A model generated the notes under the pieces. The model was not told the origin of the DNA, did no database searches, and was given only the letters and a program-made list of their open reading frames with translations. Shown piece by piece: positions 36,600 through 43,923 of a DNA stretch of 64,000 bases. This stretch comes from Pseudomonas nitroreducens TX1. Lineage in GTDB: Bacteria > Pseudomonadota > Gammaproteobacteria > Pseudomonadales > Pseudomonadaceae. The stretch covers positions 62,001-126,000 of the forward strand of contig NZ_AMZB01000133.1 in NCBI RefSeq assembly GCF_000313755.1. Reading direction: 5' to 3'. The position numbers and the translations under genes are program-made. Position 1 is the first letter of the stretch. Every line of letters starts with the position of its first letter.

Positions 36600-37283
36600 T
36601 CAGCTTGCCTGAAGCTTCTTCCAGCCTTGTAGGAATGCTCCGCCGGTGAGGGCCGCTCCGGTCAGTGCCTGGAATGCGAGATATGCCGTTTCGTGCTGGA
36701 ACAGGATGGCGAGTATCAGCAGGAGCATGCCGATGCCAGAGAGGTTGTAGATGGACAGCAGCCACATGGCCACTCTGCCCGACCCGGTGTCCCCTGATCC
36801 GTCTCGGCGTGCTCCCGCCAATACGTTGACCTTGTTCAGAATCAATCGGGAGAAAAGCGAAAAGATGCTGGCCAGTCCTCCCAGCAGCAGGCTTTCCATG
36901 TTTCCCATACCGTAGCCGATTGCCAGGTAGAGACCTGCGGTGATGGTATAGCCGCCCATGGCATCGAGGAATTCTCCCCGGTTGGAGCCGGTACGCGTAA
37001 AGCGGGCAATGTTGCCGTCTACGCAGTCGAGTATGAGCCACATCATCACGAGCCCACCTACCAGCCAGGCCGATGACGCCATCGCCGCCGCGACGATAGA
37101 GAGCAGGGCAAACACAATGGAGGCGGCAGACGCCGCATTGGCGCTCATGCCAAGAGTGATGAAGAGTGCGGTGACGGGATAGGACAGTGGCCTGGCACAG
37201 AAGTACGCCGCCGGATTTCCCCAACGGTCGTAGTGGCTCTTGTCCCGTGGCATGGACTGCTTGATTTCAGTAATGGTCGGCAT
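36600..37283 (-). CDS. CDP-alcohol phosphotransferase family membrane protein, variant motif
   Basis: 227 aa with about six transmembrane helices. The CDP-alcohol phosphotransferase motif D-x2-D-G-x2-A-R-x8-G-x3-D-x3-D is present as D86, D89-G90, A93-R94, G103 and D107, but the fourth Asp, usually the catalytic base, is replaced by Gly111 (FLDAMGGY). Other family members move a phospho-alcohol from a CDP carrier to an acceptor. Its neighbours include a TagD-like enzyme that should make CDP-glycerol, so phosphoglycerol transfer to the glycan is my inference. It overlaps the wzx gene by 17 bp and lies 9 bp before wzy. A phospholipid role is less likely in this setting. Confidence 0.82.
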   Translation of the reverse strand: MPTITEIKQSMPRDKSHYDRWGNPAAYFCARPLSYPVTALFITLGMSANAASAASIVFALLSIVAAAMASSAWLVGGLVMMWLILDCVDGNIARFTRTGSNRGEFLDAMGGYTITAGLYLAIGYGMGNMESLLLGGLASIFSLFSRLILNKVNVLAGARRDGSGDTGSGRVAMWLLSIYNLSGIGMLLLILAILFQHETAYLAFQALTGAALTGGAFLQGWKKLQAS

Positions 37284-38535
37284 GGCTGTCGGTAGTGATT
37301 GGTTGTGGAAGGGGGTTCCGGCAATTCAGGAGTGCGCGAATGCGCAGTACAAGCACCAGAAGTTCGGTTGCCAGGATTGTCAGGGCGACGTTGCGGGCGC
37401 TGATCTGGTCGAAAACATAGAGGCATGCCAGAACGAGGATGTTGGCAATCGAGGCGTGTACGACCGTGCGGTTGGCATAGTCCAGACGATCCAGCGCGGC
37501 AAAGGCGGGATAACCGAATGCGGCAGCAAGGTAGCTGGCCACCATGGCGGTGAGCATGATGATGAAGGTGCTCCGGGCTGAGATGAAGTCATCGCCCAGC
37601 GCCCTTTGCAGGATTTCTCCGGAAAAGACGGCAAGTAGACTTGCCAGAAAGGCGAGTGCCGCGGCAGAACACAGGGTCACCAGCAGGAATACTCGCCAGT
37701 TGCGATGCTTGGCCATGAACGGATAGAGCACCTGATTCACCGGCAGGGCAGAGCCGACCCGATAGACCTGCTGGCAGGCATAGAACTGTGCTGCCTGGAT
37801 CTGTCCGGATAGGCCGACGACCGTCGTGGCTGCCGATGTGTAGGTCGCGACGGCGATTCGCGAGGTGAAGAAAGGCAGTGCCGTGCGAAACTCCTGCACG
37901 ACCTCTTGCATCGGCGGCCGCAGCACGCGAAAGCCGCAACGGTAGATCTGGTGGATCGAAAGTCCGGCCGCAGCCAGCTGGGCCAGGCCCCAACCGAGAA
38001 TCACCAGCCAAGCGTCGTGGCTATCGTGAACGAACAACAGCACGATCAGCAGGTAGAGCCCTTTGGTCGCGAGGTTGTAGAAGGTGATGACCTGCATGCG
38101 TTCCAGGCCGATGAACAGCCAGTTGGCCTGGTACGCCTGGCCTACGGTCGCGAGAATGCCCAGGGCGAAGAGCGGAGCATCCTGGCGGTATGCCGGAATC
38201 AACATCGGAACCAGCATGCTGATCAACGACGCCACGACAACGAGTGGCAACTTTCCCAGGAATACCGAACCCAGCAGTCGGCCGATCAGCAGCGGCTCTT
38301 CGCGATGGCAAGCGATCCTGTAGGTGCTCGAGAGGCCGTAGCCGAAGTCGGTGATGATCAGCGACAACTGGCTGAGGGATAGCACCATCGCCACCGAGCC
38401 GAAATTGGCTATGCCTAGGCGTTGGGTTAGGATCGGCAGCAAAAGTAACGGTAGGAAGTTGGCTAGCTGCGTCAGGCTGGCAGCCAATGTGTTTGTTGCC
38501 AGCGGATGGGTGGCGAGCCGTGTGATCAATCTCAT
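37267..38535 (-). CDS. wzx: Wzx-type flippase (polysaccharide biosynthesis protein)
   Basis: 422-aa MATE/MOP-superfamily membrane protein with about 12 transmembrane segments, expected to flip the undecaprenyl-linked repeat unit to the periplasm. The N-terminal NFLPLLLLPILTQRLGIANFGSVAMVLSLSQLSLIITDFGYGLS is characteristic of the PST family. The frame is open much further upstream, but ATG 38535 gives the usual N terminus and lies 5 bp after the stop of the cytidylyltransferase gene. Confidence 0.92.
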   Translation of the reverse strand: MRLITRLATHPLATNTLAASLTQLANFLPLLLLPILTQRLGIANFGSVAMVLSLSQLSLIITDFGYGLSSTYRIACHREEPLLIGRLLGSVFLGKLPLVVVASLISMLVPMLIPAYRQDAPLFALGILATVGQAYQANWLFIGLERMQVITFYNLATKGLYLLIVLLFVHDSHDAWLVILGWGLAQLAAAGLSIHQIYRCGFRVLRPPMQEVVQEFRTALPFFTSRIAVATYTSAATTVVGLSGQIQAAQFYACQQVYRVGSALPVNQVLYPFMAKHRNWRVFLLVTLCSAAALAFLASLLAVFSGEILQRALGDDFISARSTFIIMLTAMVASYLAAAFGYPAFAALDRLDYANRTVVHASIANILVLACLYVFDQISARNVALTILATELLVLVLRIRALLNCRNPLPQPITTDSHADHY

Positions 38536-38540
38536 GGGAG

Positions 38541-39002
38541 TCAGCGCAGGCGCTCGATGATCGATGAGATGGTGTCGAGCGAAGCCTTCAGGTCCGAGAG
38601 ATGGGACTTGTCGAAATAGCCCAGGCTTTGCTTGATCTGAGTGCTGGAGATGCCTTCGGTGCGAGGCAGGTAGACGACCTTGCACAACGAGCTCAGGTGA
38701 TCGAATTTTCCTTCCCAATCGTGTCCCATGCCGAGAATCGCCACGTCGTAGGCCACGATGTCCTGTGCTTTCTGCCCCCAGTCGGTTTCCGGAATCGCCA
38801 GGTCGACGAACTTGATCGATTGCACGATCTCGATTCGATCGGCGAACGGAATGATGGTCTTCTTGCCCTTGCCAGCGTTGAACTCGTCGGTGGAAACGCC
38901 AACGATCAATCGATCGCCCAAGGCTTTTAGGCGGGTCAGCAGTTTCAGGTGCCCGTGGTGGAAAAGATCGAAGGTGCCATAGGTGAGAACGGTCGTTTTC
39001 AT
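38541..39002 (-). CDS. tagD: Glycerol-3-phosphate cytidylyltransferase (TagD-like)
   Basis: 153-aa nucleotidyltransferase. HxGH (H15-x-G17-H18 in GTFDLFHHGH), STDEFN (38-42), DWEGKFD (95-101) and PRTEGISST (113-121) match the CTP:glycerol-3-phosphate cytidylyltransferase TagD very closely. The reaction would give CDP-glycerol, the donor for phosphoglycerol groups. No TagB/TagF-type CDP-glycerol transferase is in the locus; the CDP-alcohol phosphotransferase at 36600 is the obvious user. ATG 39002 is chosen over upstream starts because the family begins with MKTVxTYGTFDLxH. It is the first gene after the ops element. Confidence 0.92.
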   Translation of the reverse strand: MKTTVLTYGTFDLFHHGHLKLLTRLKALGDRLIVGVSTDEFNAGKGKKTIIPFADRIEIVQSIKFVDLAIPETDWGQKAQDIVAYDVAILGMGHDWEGKFDHLSSLCKVVYLPRTEGISSTQIKQSLGYFDKSHLSDLKASLDTISSIIERLR

Positions 39003-39046
39003 TGAGCGCATAGTTCGTGGCGCGTGCTTCAACACCTAGGCGTCGG

Positions 39047-39060
39047 CACGCTACCGCCCC
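39047..39060 (-). promoter_or_regulatory. JUMPstart/ops element for RfaH recruitment
   Basis: On the minus strand GGGGCGGTAGCGTG, identical to the 3' end of the enterobacterial JUMPstart sequence including the full 12-nt ops (GGCGGTAGCGTG). It lies 45 nt upstream of the tagD-like start and about 100 bp after the rfaH-like stop, in the leader of the ten genes that follow. Confidence 0.9.
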
Positions 39061-39106
39061 AGGATTTTTGGTTGATTTCCCGAGAACGCGGATGAGGTGA
39101 TTGTTA

Positions 39107-39123
39107 CCGGCCACCGGGGCCGG
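39107..39123 (-). other. Hairpin between rfaH-like gene and ops
   Basis: Perfect 6-bp stem CCGGCC-CCGGT-GGCCGG on the minus strand with no T-run. It could slow polymerase or mark a partial termination point upstream of ops; it is not a canonical terminator. Confidence 0.4.
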
Positions 39124-39159
39124 GTTGCAGTGCGGTGTCGCAGCCTGTCGTGTGCTGCT

Positions 39160-39666
39160 CTAACTGTCGTGTGTGATCGGCTGGACTTGGATGACTGGCA
39201 CGCTGACGCGTGACTCTCTTTGCAGCAGATTGAGCAGCAGGATCACTCGCTTGGCGCCGTCCCTTGCTTCGAATATCGCCTCCACCTCGAGGGATCCTGA
39301 CCCGCTGATTCGAACTCGATCTCCCGCCTGAAACAGGCGAGCCACGGTAGCTGTGTGTGATCGCACTCCTTCCATGACCGAGTGCGGGACGGGCAGTGGG
39401 GTGCTGTCAAAACGAACTATCTGACTGACACCCCGAGTGGAACGGATCGGCATCCAGTTGTCTTGCAGCGTGTCGAGTTCGATGAAGAGATAGCCAGGAA
39501 ACAGTGGTTCCGAGCGGAGCTGCAGGGTTCCGTGGCTGATTCGCTCGACCTGACGCATTGGCAACAGGCACTCGTAGTGCTGTTGCTGCAGATTGGCCAG
39601 TGCCCGCAGGTCTTGCCTGGGCTTGCATTGCACGAGGTACCAGCGTTTTTCTTTGACTGCTTGCAT
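39160..39666 (-). CDS. rfaH: RfaH/NusG-family transcription antiterminator
   Basis: 168-aa NusG paralogue. N-terminal NGN domain (KRWYLVQCKPRQDLRALANLQQQHYECLLPM... PLFPGYLFIELD, about 6-100) and a C-terminal KOW-type domain (LFQAGDRVRISGSGSLEVEAIFEA). The family binds RNA polymerase paused at ops and suppresses termination over long polysaccharide operons. A perfect ops lies just downstream. The open frame reaches 39780, but ATG 39666 gives the family N terminus, 28 bp after the wzc stop. Confidence 0.9.
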   Translation of the reverse strand: MQAVKEKRWYLVQCKPRQDLRALANLQQQHYECLLPMRQVERISHGTLQLRSEPLFPGYLFIELDTLQDNWMPIRSTRGVSQIVRFDSTPLPVPHSVMEGVRSHTATVARLFQAGDRVRISGSGSLEVEAIFEARDGAKRVILLLNLLQRESRVSVPVIQVQPITHDS

Positions 39667-39694
39667 GGATTCGCTCCGGAATGACCGGCTGGTG

Positions 39695-41938
39695 TCAGCT
39701 GTTTCCCGACAGGTATTCATACTGGTAATTGGCATACGCCCCTTTGCTGTAATAGTCCGAGGCGCGTCGTTCAACGCCATTGAAAATTGCCCCCTTTAGT
39801 TCGATGCCGTTCTGTTCGAAGCGGCGAATCGTCAGTTCGACTTCCCGTGGGGCGTTCTTGCCGAAGCGGGTGACGATCAGGCTCGTACCGGCCTGTCGAC
39901 CGACGATGGCGGCATCGGTGACGGCGAGCAGGGGAGGGGTATCCAGGATGACCAGGTCGAACTCGGCGCTCGCTTTCTCCAGCAAGTCGGTGAAGTTGGG
40001 GTGCATCAGCAGTTCGGAGGGGTTCGGCGGGATCTGGCCGCGGGAGATAAAGCAGAGGTTTTCGACCGCCGTTTTATGTAGCGCCTGTTCGAAGGTGCAA
40101 CGCTGGATGAGTAGGTCCGAGAGACCATTCTTGTCATCCGTGTCGAAAACCTTGTGCAGGTAGCCCTTGCGCATGTCCACATCGATCAGGAGTACTCGTT
40201 GCCCCGCCTGGGCAATCACTGCGGCCAGGTTGGCGCTGACGAAGGATTTGCCTACTGTCGGGCTGGGGCCGGAGATCATCAGGCGGTTGTCGCCGGATTC
40301 GAGCATGGCGAAGTGCAGACTCGTCCGCAGGCTGCGCAAGGACTCGACCGCCAGGTCGGTGGGATGGCCGGTTGCCAACAGCGGAGCGGGGTGGCGAGCG
40401 ACTTTGCCTTTTCTATTGTTCTTGTTGCGCTGGTCTTCTTCCGATTTCTGCAGTTCGCTGAAGGGGATGGAGGCATAGACCGGCAAGCCGAGCTGTTCAA
40501 TCGCCTCCGGATTTTCGATACCTCGATTCAGCGCCTTGCGCAGCAGCACCAGAGCAATGGCGAGGAACAGGCCGAGCAGGGTGGCGATAGCGACGACCAG
40601 AGGCTTTTTCGGTTTCACCGGCGTGGTGATGTCGACGTCGGCCGGATCGATGATGCGTACGTTGCCGACGGTGCCCGCCCGCATGACGTCCAATTCCTGG
40701 GCCTTGTTCAGCATCTGCGTATAGATGGCGGTGCTGACCTGCACGTCGCGAGTCAGGCGCAGCAGGTCCTGCTGGGTTTCCGGCAGGGCCTCCACGCGCT
40801 TTGCGAGGCCGGACTGCTTGCTGGTGAGTTCGCCGATCTGTCGCATCAGCGCCTGGTAGGCCGGGTGCTGGCGGGTGAACTTGTGGTCCATTTCGGCTTG
40901 CTGGAGTTTGAGCTGGGAAATGTTGGTGTCCAGCGCGACGATCTGGTCCAGCAGGGCCTTGGTTTCCAGGCTGATGTCGGCCGACTTGGCGCGGGATTGA
41001 TAACTGCTCAAGGCGTTCTCGGATTGTTCGAGGTCATGACGCACCTCTGGCAACTGGCCACGTAGGAAATCGAGGCTGGATGCGGCTTCGGCAGAAGCAC
41101 GCTGGACGTTTTGCAGCACGTACTGCTGGCTGATGGCATTGAGGACGGCGAGCGCCTGGTCAGGTTGTTCGTCATCCAGCGACAAGGTGAGGATGCCGGA
41201 CTCCTTGCCAGTCTCGCTGACATTTAGAACCTGCTGATAATCGATGATGGCGCTCAGGCGACGTTCACGAGTGACGGTGAAACGTGTGCCAGCATTGGCG
41301 TTCAGCGCTTCTACCTGAATCCTCACGCCATTCTGTTCGCATGGCTGGCCGACGCGGCCTTCCACCAGAAGGTTGTCGTCATCGTCGAACAGGGTGAATT
41401 GGCCCTTTTCGCCGGTGATGAGTTTCAGGTCTGTCTCGAGCAACGCATTGGGAACATCGAGTTGAAAGATCTTCAGCGTTTCACCGCCCCAGGCAAAGCG
41501 GCTCATGCCCAGCAGAGGCGGGGCAACGTCTCCCTGATGTTCCGGGGAGTAGTGGCGATGGAGGAAGTTTCCGAGCACCGGCAGAAGCGATGGCTGGATA
41601 TCGATATCCAGCTTGAGCGCATCCACGGCTTTGCCGATCACCGTACGAGACGTCAGCAGCTGGATTTCAGTGACAGCCTGCGACTGCGCTCCCAGCAGAT
41701 CGCTCATGTCCGACAGCCCTGGAATGCCCGGCTTTTTCTGCTCGACCTGAATAGTGGCCGTCGCCCGATAAACCGGGGCTGCCAGCAGGGCATAGGCAGT
41801 CCCCACGACCATGAAGCCGGCGGTGATACCTGCGATCAGCCATTTGTGATCGACCAAGGTGCCGAACAGGGCGAGCAGGTCGATTTCGTCGTCATCGCTG
41901 ACGGCCGGCGGAAGGGAGGGCGCTTGAGGGTATTGCAT
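39695..41938 (-). CDS. wzc: Wzc-type tyrosine autokinase and chain-length regulator
   Basis: 747-aa inner-membrane BY-kinase. Wzz domain with TM1 (about 30-55), a periplasmic coiled coil (about 270-410), TM2 preceded by the proline-rich ITTPVKPKKP, then the cytoplasmic kinase: Walker A GPSPTVGKS, A' LLIDVDMRKG and B LVILDTPP. The C-terminal tail is a six-tyrosine cluster (Y729, 730, 735, 738, 740, 742), the autophosphorylation site. It should control polymer length with Wzy and export with Wza, its phosphorylation cycle being reversed by the Wzb-type phosphatases. It is preceded directly by one of them. Confidence 0.94.
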   Translation of the reverse strand: MQYPQAPSLPPAVSDDDEIDLLALFGTLVDHKWLIAGITAGFMVVGTAYALLAAPVYRATATIQVEQKKPGIPGLSDMSDLLGAQSQAVTEIQLLTSRTVIGKAVDALKLDIDIQPSLLPVLGNFLHRHYSPEHQGDVAPPLLGMSRFAWGGETLKIFQLDVPNALLETDLKLITGEKGQFTLFDDDDNLLVEGRVGQPCEQNGVRIQVEALNANAGTRFTVTRERRLSAIIDYQQVLNVSETGKESGILTLSLDDEQPDQALAVLNAISQQYVLQNVQRASAEAASSLDFLRGQLPEVRHDLEQSENALSSYQSRAKSADISLETKALLDQIVALDTNISQLKLQQAEMDHKFTRQHPAYQALMRQIGELTSKQSGLAKRVEALPETQQDLLRLTRDVQVSTAIYTQMLNKAQELDVMRAGTVGNVRIIDPADVDITTPVKPKKPLVVAIATLLGLFLAIALVLLRKALNRGIENPEAIEQLGLPVYASIPFSELQKSEEDQRNKNNRKGKVARHPAPLLATGHPTDLAVESLRSLRTSLHFAMLESGDNRLMISGPSPTVGKSFVSANLAAVIAQAGQRVLLIDVDMRKGYLHKVFDTDDKNGLSDLLIQRCTFEQALHKTAVENLCFISRGQIPPNPSELLMHPNFTDLLEKASAEFDLVILDTPPLLAVTDAAIVGRQAGTSLIVTRFGKNAPREVELTIRRFEQNGIELKGAIFNGVERRASDYYSKGAYANYQYEYLSGNS

Positions 41939-41957
41939 AAGGGACTTCTTGACGTAT

Positions 41958-42404
41958 TCAGCGTTGAGGTTGAAGGCGTTGGGACCAGGCTTTGACGCCT
42001 TCCTCGATCAGTGCATAGGCGTGCTCGAAGGCGGCAGTTCCTCGACGGTAGGGGTCGAGGATCTCGCGTTCGCTTTGCCATTTGCCGAGCAGAAAGGTCT
42101 TGCCGCGCGATACGGGGGAGAGCCGGATGACGTCCTGTAGTTGGCGGTGCTCCATGACCAGCACGAGGTCGGAAGCCTGCAGAAGCTGGGGCGTCAGTTG
42201 GCGCGCCTGATGCTCCCGGGGGGCTTGGCCGTGGCGTTGCAGTGTCGCGAGCGCGTGGCGTTCGAGTGGATGACCGACAACGGCGGTCAGGCCGGCAGAG
42301 CTGACCTGGATGCCTGTTTGAGTCAGGTTCCGTCGGAGCAGATGCTCACCTGTCGGGCTGCGGCAGATATTTCCTGCGCAGACAACCAGTACGTTCTTGA
42401 ACAC
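41958..42404 (-). CDS. wzb: Low-molecular-weight protein-tyrosine phosphatase (Wzb-like), copy 1
   Basis: 148-aa phosphatase with the active-site P-loop C9-AGNIC-R15-S and the general-acid Asp in DPYRRG. It should dephosphorylate the tyrosine tail of Wzc, whose gene follows 19 bp downstream. Translation could begin at GTG 42413, but GTG 42404 (GGTGGT 5 nt upstream) gives the same N terminus (MFKN.../MFNR...) and the same 148-aa length as the second copy at 43924, so it is preferred. Confidence 0.9.
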   Translation of the reverse strand: MFKNVLVVCAGNICRSPTGEHLLRRNLTQTGIQVSSAGLTAVVGHPLERHALATLQRHGQAPREHQARQLTPQLLQASDLVLVMEHRQLQDVIRLSPVSRGKTFLLGKWQSEREILDPYRRGTAAFEHAYALIEEGVKAWSQRLQPQR

Positions 42405-42448
42405 GCTGACCACCGCTGTGTTGATAGATCGCTACCTATGGGCCGCGA

Positions 42449-42477
42449 AAATTAAGCCTCGCGCCGGAACGATTCAA
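42449..42477 (-). promoter_or_regulatory. Candidate sigma70 promoter of wzb-wzc-rfaH
   Basis: On the minus strand TTGAAT, 17-bp spacer, TAATTT; the -10 box ends about 45 bp upstream of the wzb start. Confidence 0.55.
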
Positions 42478-42694
42478 TGCATGCAGGCCCCCGTTAGAGG
42501 GGTTTGGGAATTCTCTGAGGAGGGTTAAAGGGAATCCCTTCAAATCGCAGGTAAGGGTGGACAATTCTGGTGGCGTAATGCCGTTTCGTTGGCCATTGAC
42601 CGAGGTTTGCTGCGACTGAAAAGCGCGCCGTTGCTGTGACATCCAGGCAGGCAACCGGCCAGAAGCGGCGGGCTGCGAAGTGGCGCTGGGAAGG
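42478..42694. other. Gene-free spacer within the polysaccharide locus
   Basis: Part of a 317-bp gap between the GT4 gene and wzb copy 1. Apart from the promoter candidate and the hairpin at 42695 I see no ORF or RNA gene. GC is mixed and no repeat of the local families is present. Confidence 0.5.
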
Positions 42695-42715
42695 GGCCTG
42701 CTTCGACAGCAGGCC
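42695..42715 (-). terminator. Hairpin after the second GT4 gene
   Basis: Perfect 8-bp stem GGCCTGCT-GTCGA-AGCAGGCC on the minus strand 7 bp after the stop; followed by CCCTTCCC rather than a T-run, so termination is only possible. Confidence 0.45.
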
Positions 42716-42721
42716 AGCGGG

Positions 42722-43774
42722 TCAGCCTGCGGCCAATGGGTTGGCGGTATGCGGCGGGGTGAAGCGGGAATAGAGATTTTCCAGCGAGCTTTGCAGGTGC
42801 TGACCGCAATGCAGACTCTGGATGCTGAGGCCGTTGCGGGTCAGTTCAGCGATCACGCCAGGGTCGCCCTTGGCGAAGGCGATGACTTGCCGTTGTGCCT
42901 CCGCAACGTCCGGGGCGGTGGACAAACCCTCGGCGACGAAGGGGCCGATACGGCGCAAGGCGATGGGAAGATCGAGCTTCGCCGCCTCCAGTACCGAAAT
43001 AGGAAATCCGTCCCACGCGGCGGTATGGAAATACAGGTCGAGACCCTTCATATGGGCGATGACTTCGCCGCGCGGGCGCCAGCCCGTCACTTCGATGCCC
43101 GTCTCGACCATTTCCGTCATGACCTGGGCGTCGCCGCCACCGATCCACTTGAAGTGCGCAACCTCCGCGCAGTTCTGTGCAAGGGCACGGAAGTAGTCGT
43201 GGCCCTTCTGTCGGCTGATGCGCCCGACCATGCCGACCACGGGTTTGCTGGTGAGGCTGCGTACGGCCGGTACTTCCGGCAAGTCATCGCAGACATTCAC
43301 CAGCCCCAGGGTATGTGTCGGCTCGATCAGTTCCCCGGCGATGCGCTGTTCGTCCAGGCCGCAGCCCGCAATCACTGCGGTCCGCTTCGCCAGCAACGCT
43401 TCGATGGCCCGGTAGGCCTTGAGCATCATCGGGTGATCGCCGCGCAGGAAGGCGAAACCGTGAGGTGTGTAGACGACCTTCTGCGCAGGGACGAAAGGCA
43501 GGGCGCGGATCAGCGCACCGGCATAGGTGCTGTGCAAATGGATGACGTCCGGCTGCACACGATCGATATAGGGTTTCACCCGAGCCAGACTGGACAGGCG
43601 ACGCGGCACCAGTTGCATGTGCTTGAACAGGCCCTGGCTTTCCTCACCGGTGGTGTCGCCTTTGCGCACCGCGGCCAGCAGGTAATGCTCATGCTGCTGG
43701 GAGTTGAGGATGTAGGAATTGATTGCCGAGGTGACGCCGCCGCCGAACGACTCGGTGATGTGCAGGATTTTCAT
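42722..43774 (-). CDS. GT4-family glycosyltransferase (second of two)
   Basis: 350-aa GT-B glycosyltransferase: N-terminal ILHITESFGGGVTSAINSYI, VQPDVIHLHSTYAGAL, and the donor domain PVVGMVGRISRQKGHDYFRAL ... HTAAWDGFPISVLEAAKLDLPIAL. It resembles the GT4 at 34352 in plan but not closely in sequence. It is separated from both flanking wzb genes by 149 and 317 bp, so it may be an independent unit within the locus. Donor and acceptor are unknown. Confidence 0.9.
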   Translation of the reverse strand: MKILHITESFGGGVTSAINSYILNSQQHEHYLLAAVRKGDTTGEESQGLFKHMQLVPRRLSSLARVKPYIDRVQPDVIHLHSTYAGALIRALPFVPAQKVVYTPHGFAFLRGDHPMMLKAYRAIEALLAKRTAVIAGCGLDEQRIAGELIEPTHTLGLVNVCDDLPEVPAVRSLTSKPVVGMVGRISRQKGHDYFRALAQNCAEVAHFKWIGGGDAQVMTEMVETGIEVTGWRPRGEVIAHMKGLDLYFHTAAWDGFPISVLEAAKLDLPIALRRIGPFVAEGLSTAPDVAEAQRQVIAFAKGDPGVIAELTRNGLSIQSLHCGQHLQSSLENLYSRFTPPHTANPLAAG

Positions 43775-43923
43775 AAAGCAATGCAGGTCCCTGGAAAATT
43801 ACGTGTCGTAACTGGGAGACCAAACAGCTGAATATGGTCTTGCTGGGCTAGAGCGTAGCCTTTTTCATACAGGATTTGTAAGGGATTTTGACGCTTTTGT
43901 TGAGATCGAAAGGTTCCGTCAAA

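Noticed and set aside
42426-42440. A second ops element upstream of wzb-wzc
   Set aside because: Only GGTAGCG of the 12-nt ops matches (minus strand, within CATAGGTAGCGATC); the GGC and the final TG are missing.
43846-43865. Plus-strand intrinsic terminator (GGCTA-GAGCG-TAGCC then five T)
   Set aside because: Only a 5-bp stem and no plus-strand gene precedes it.
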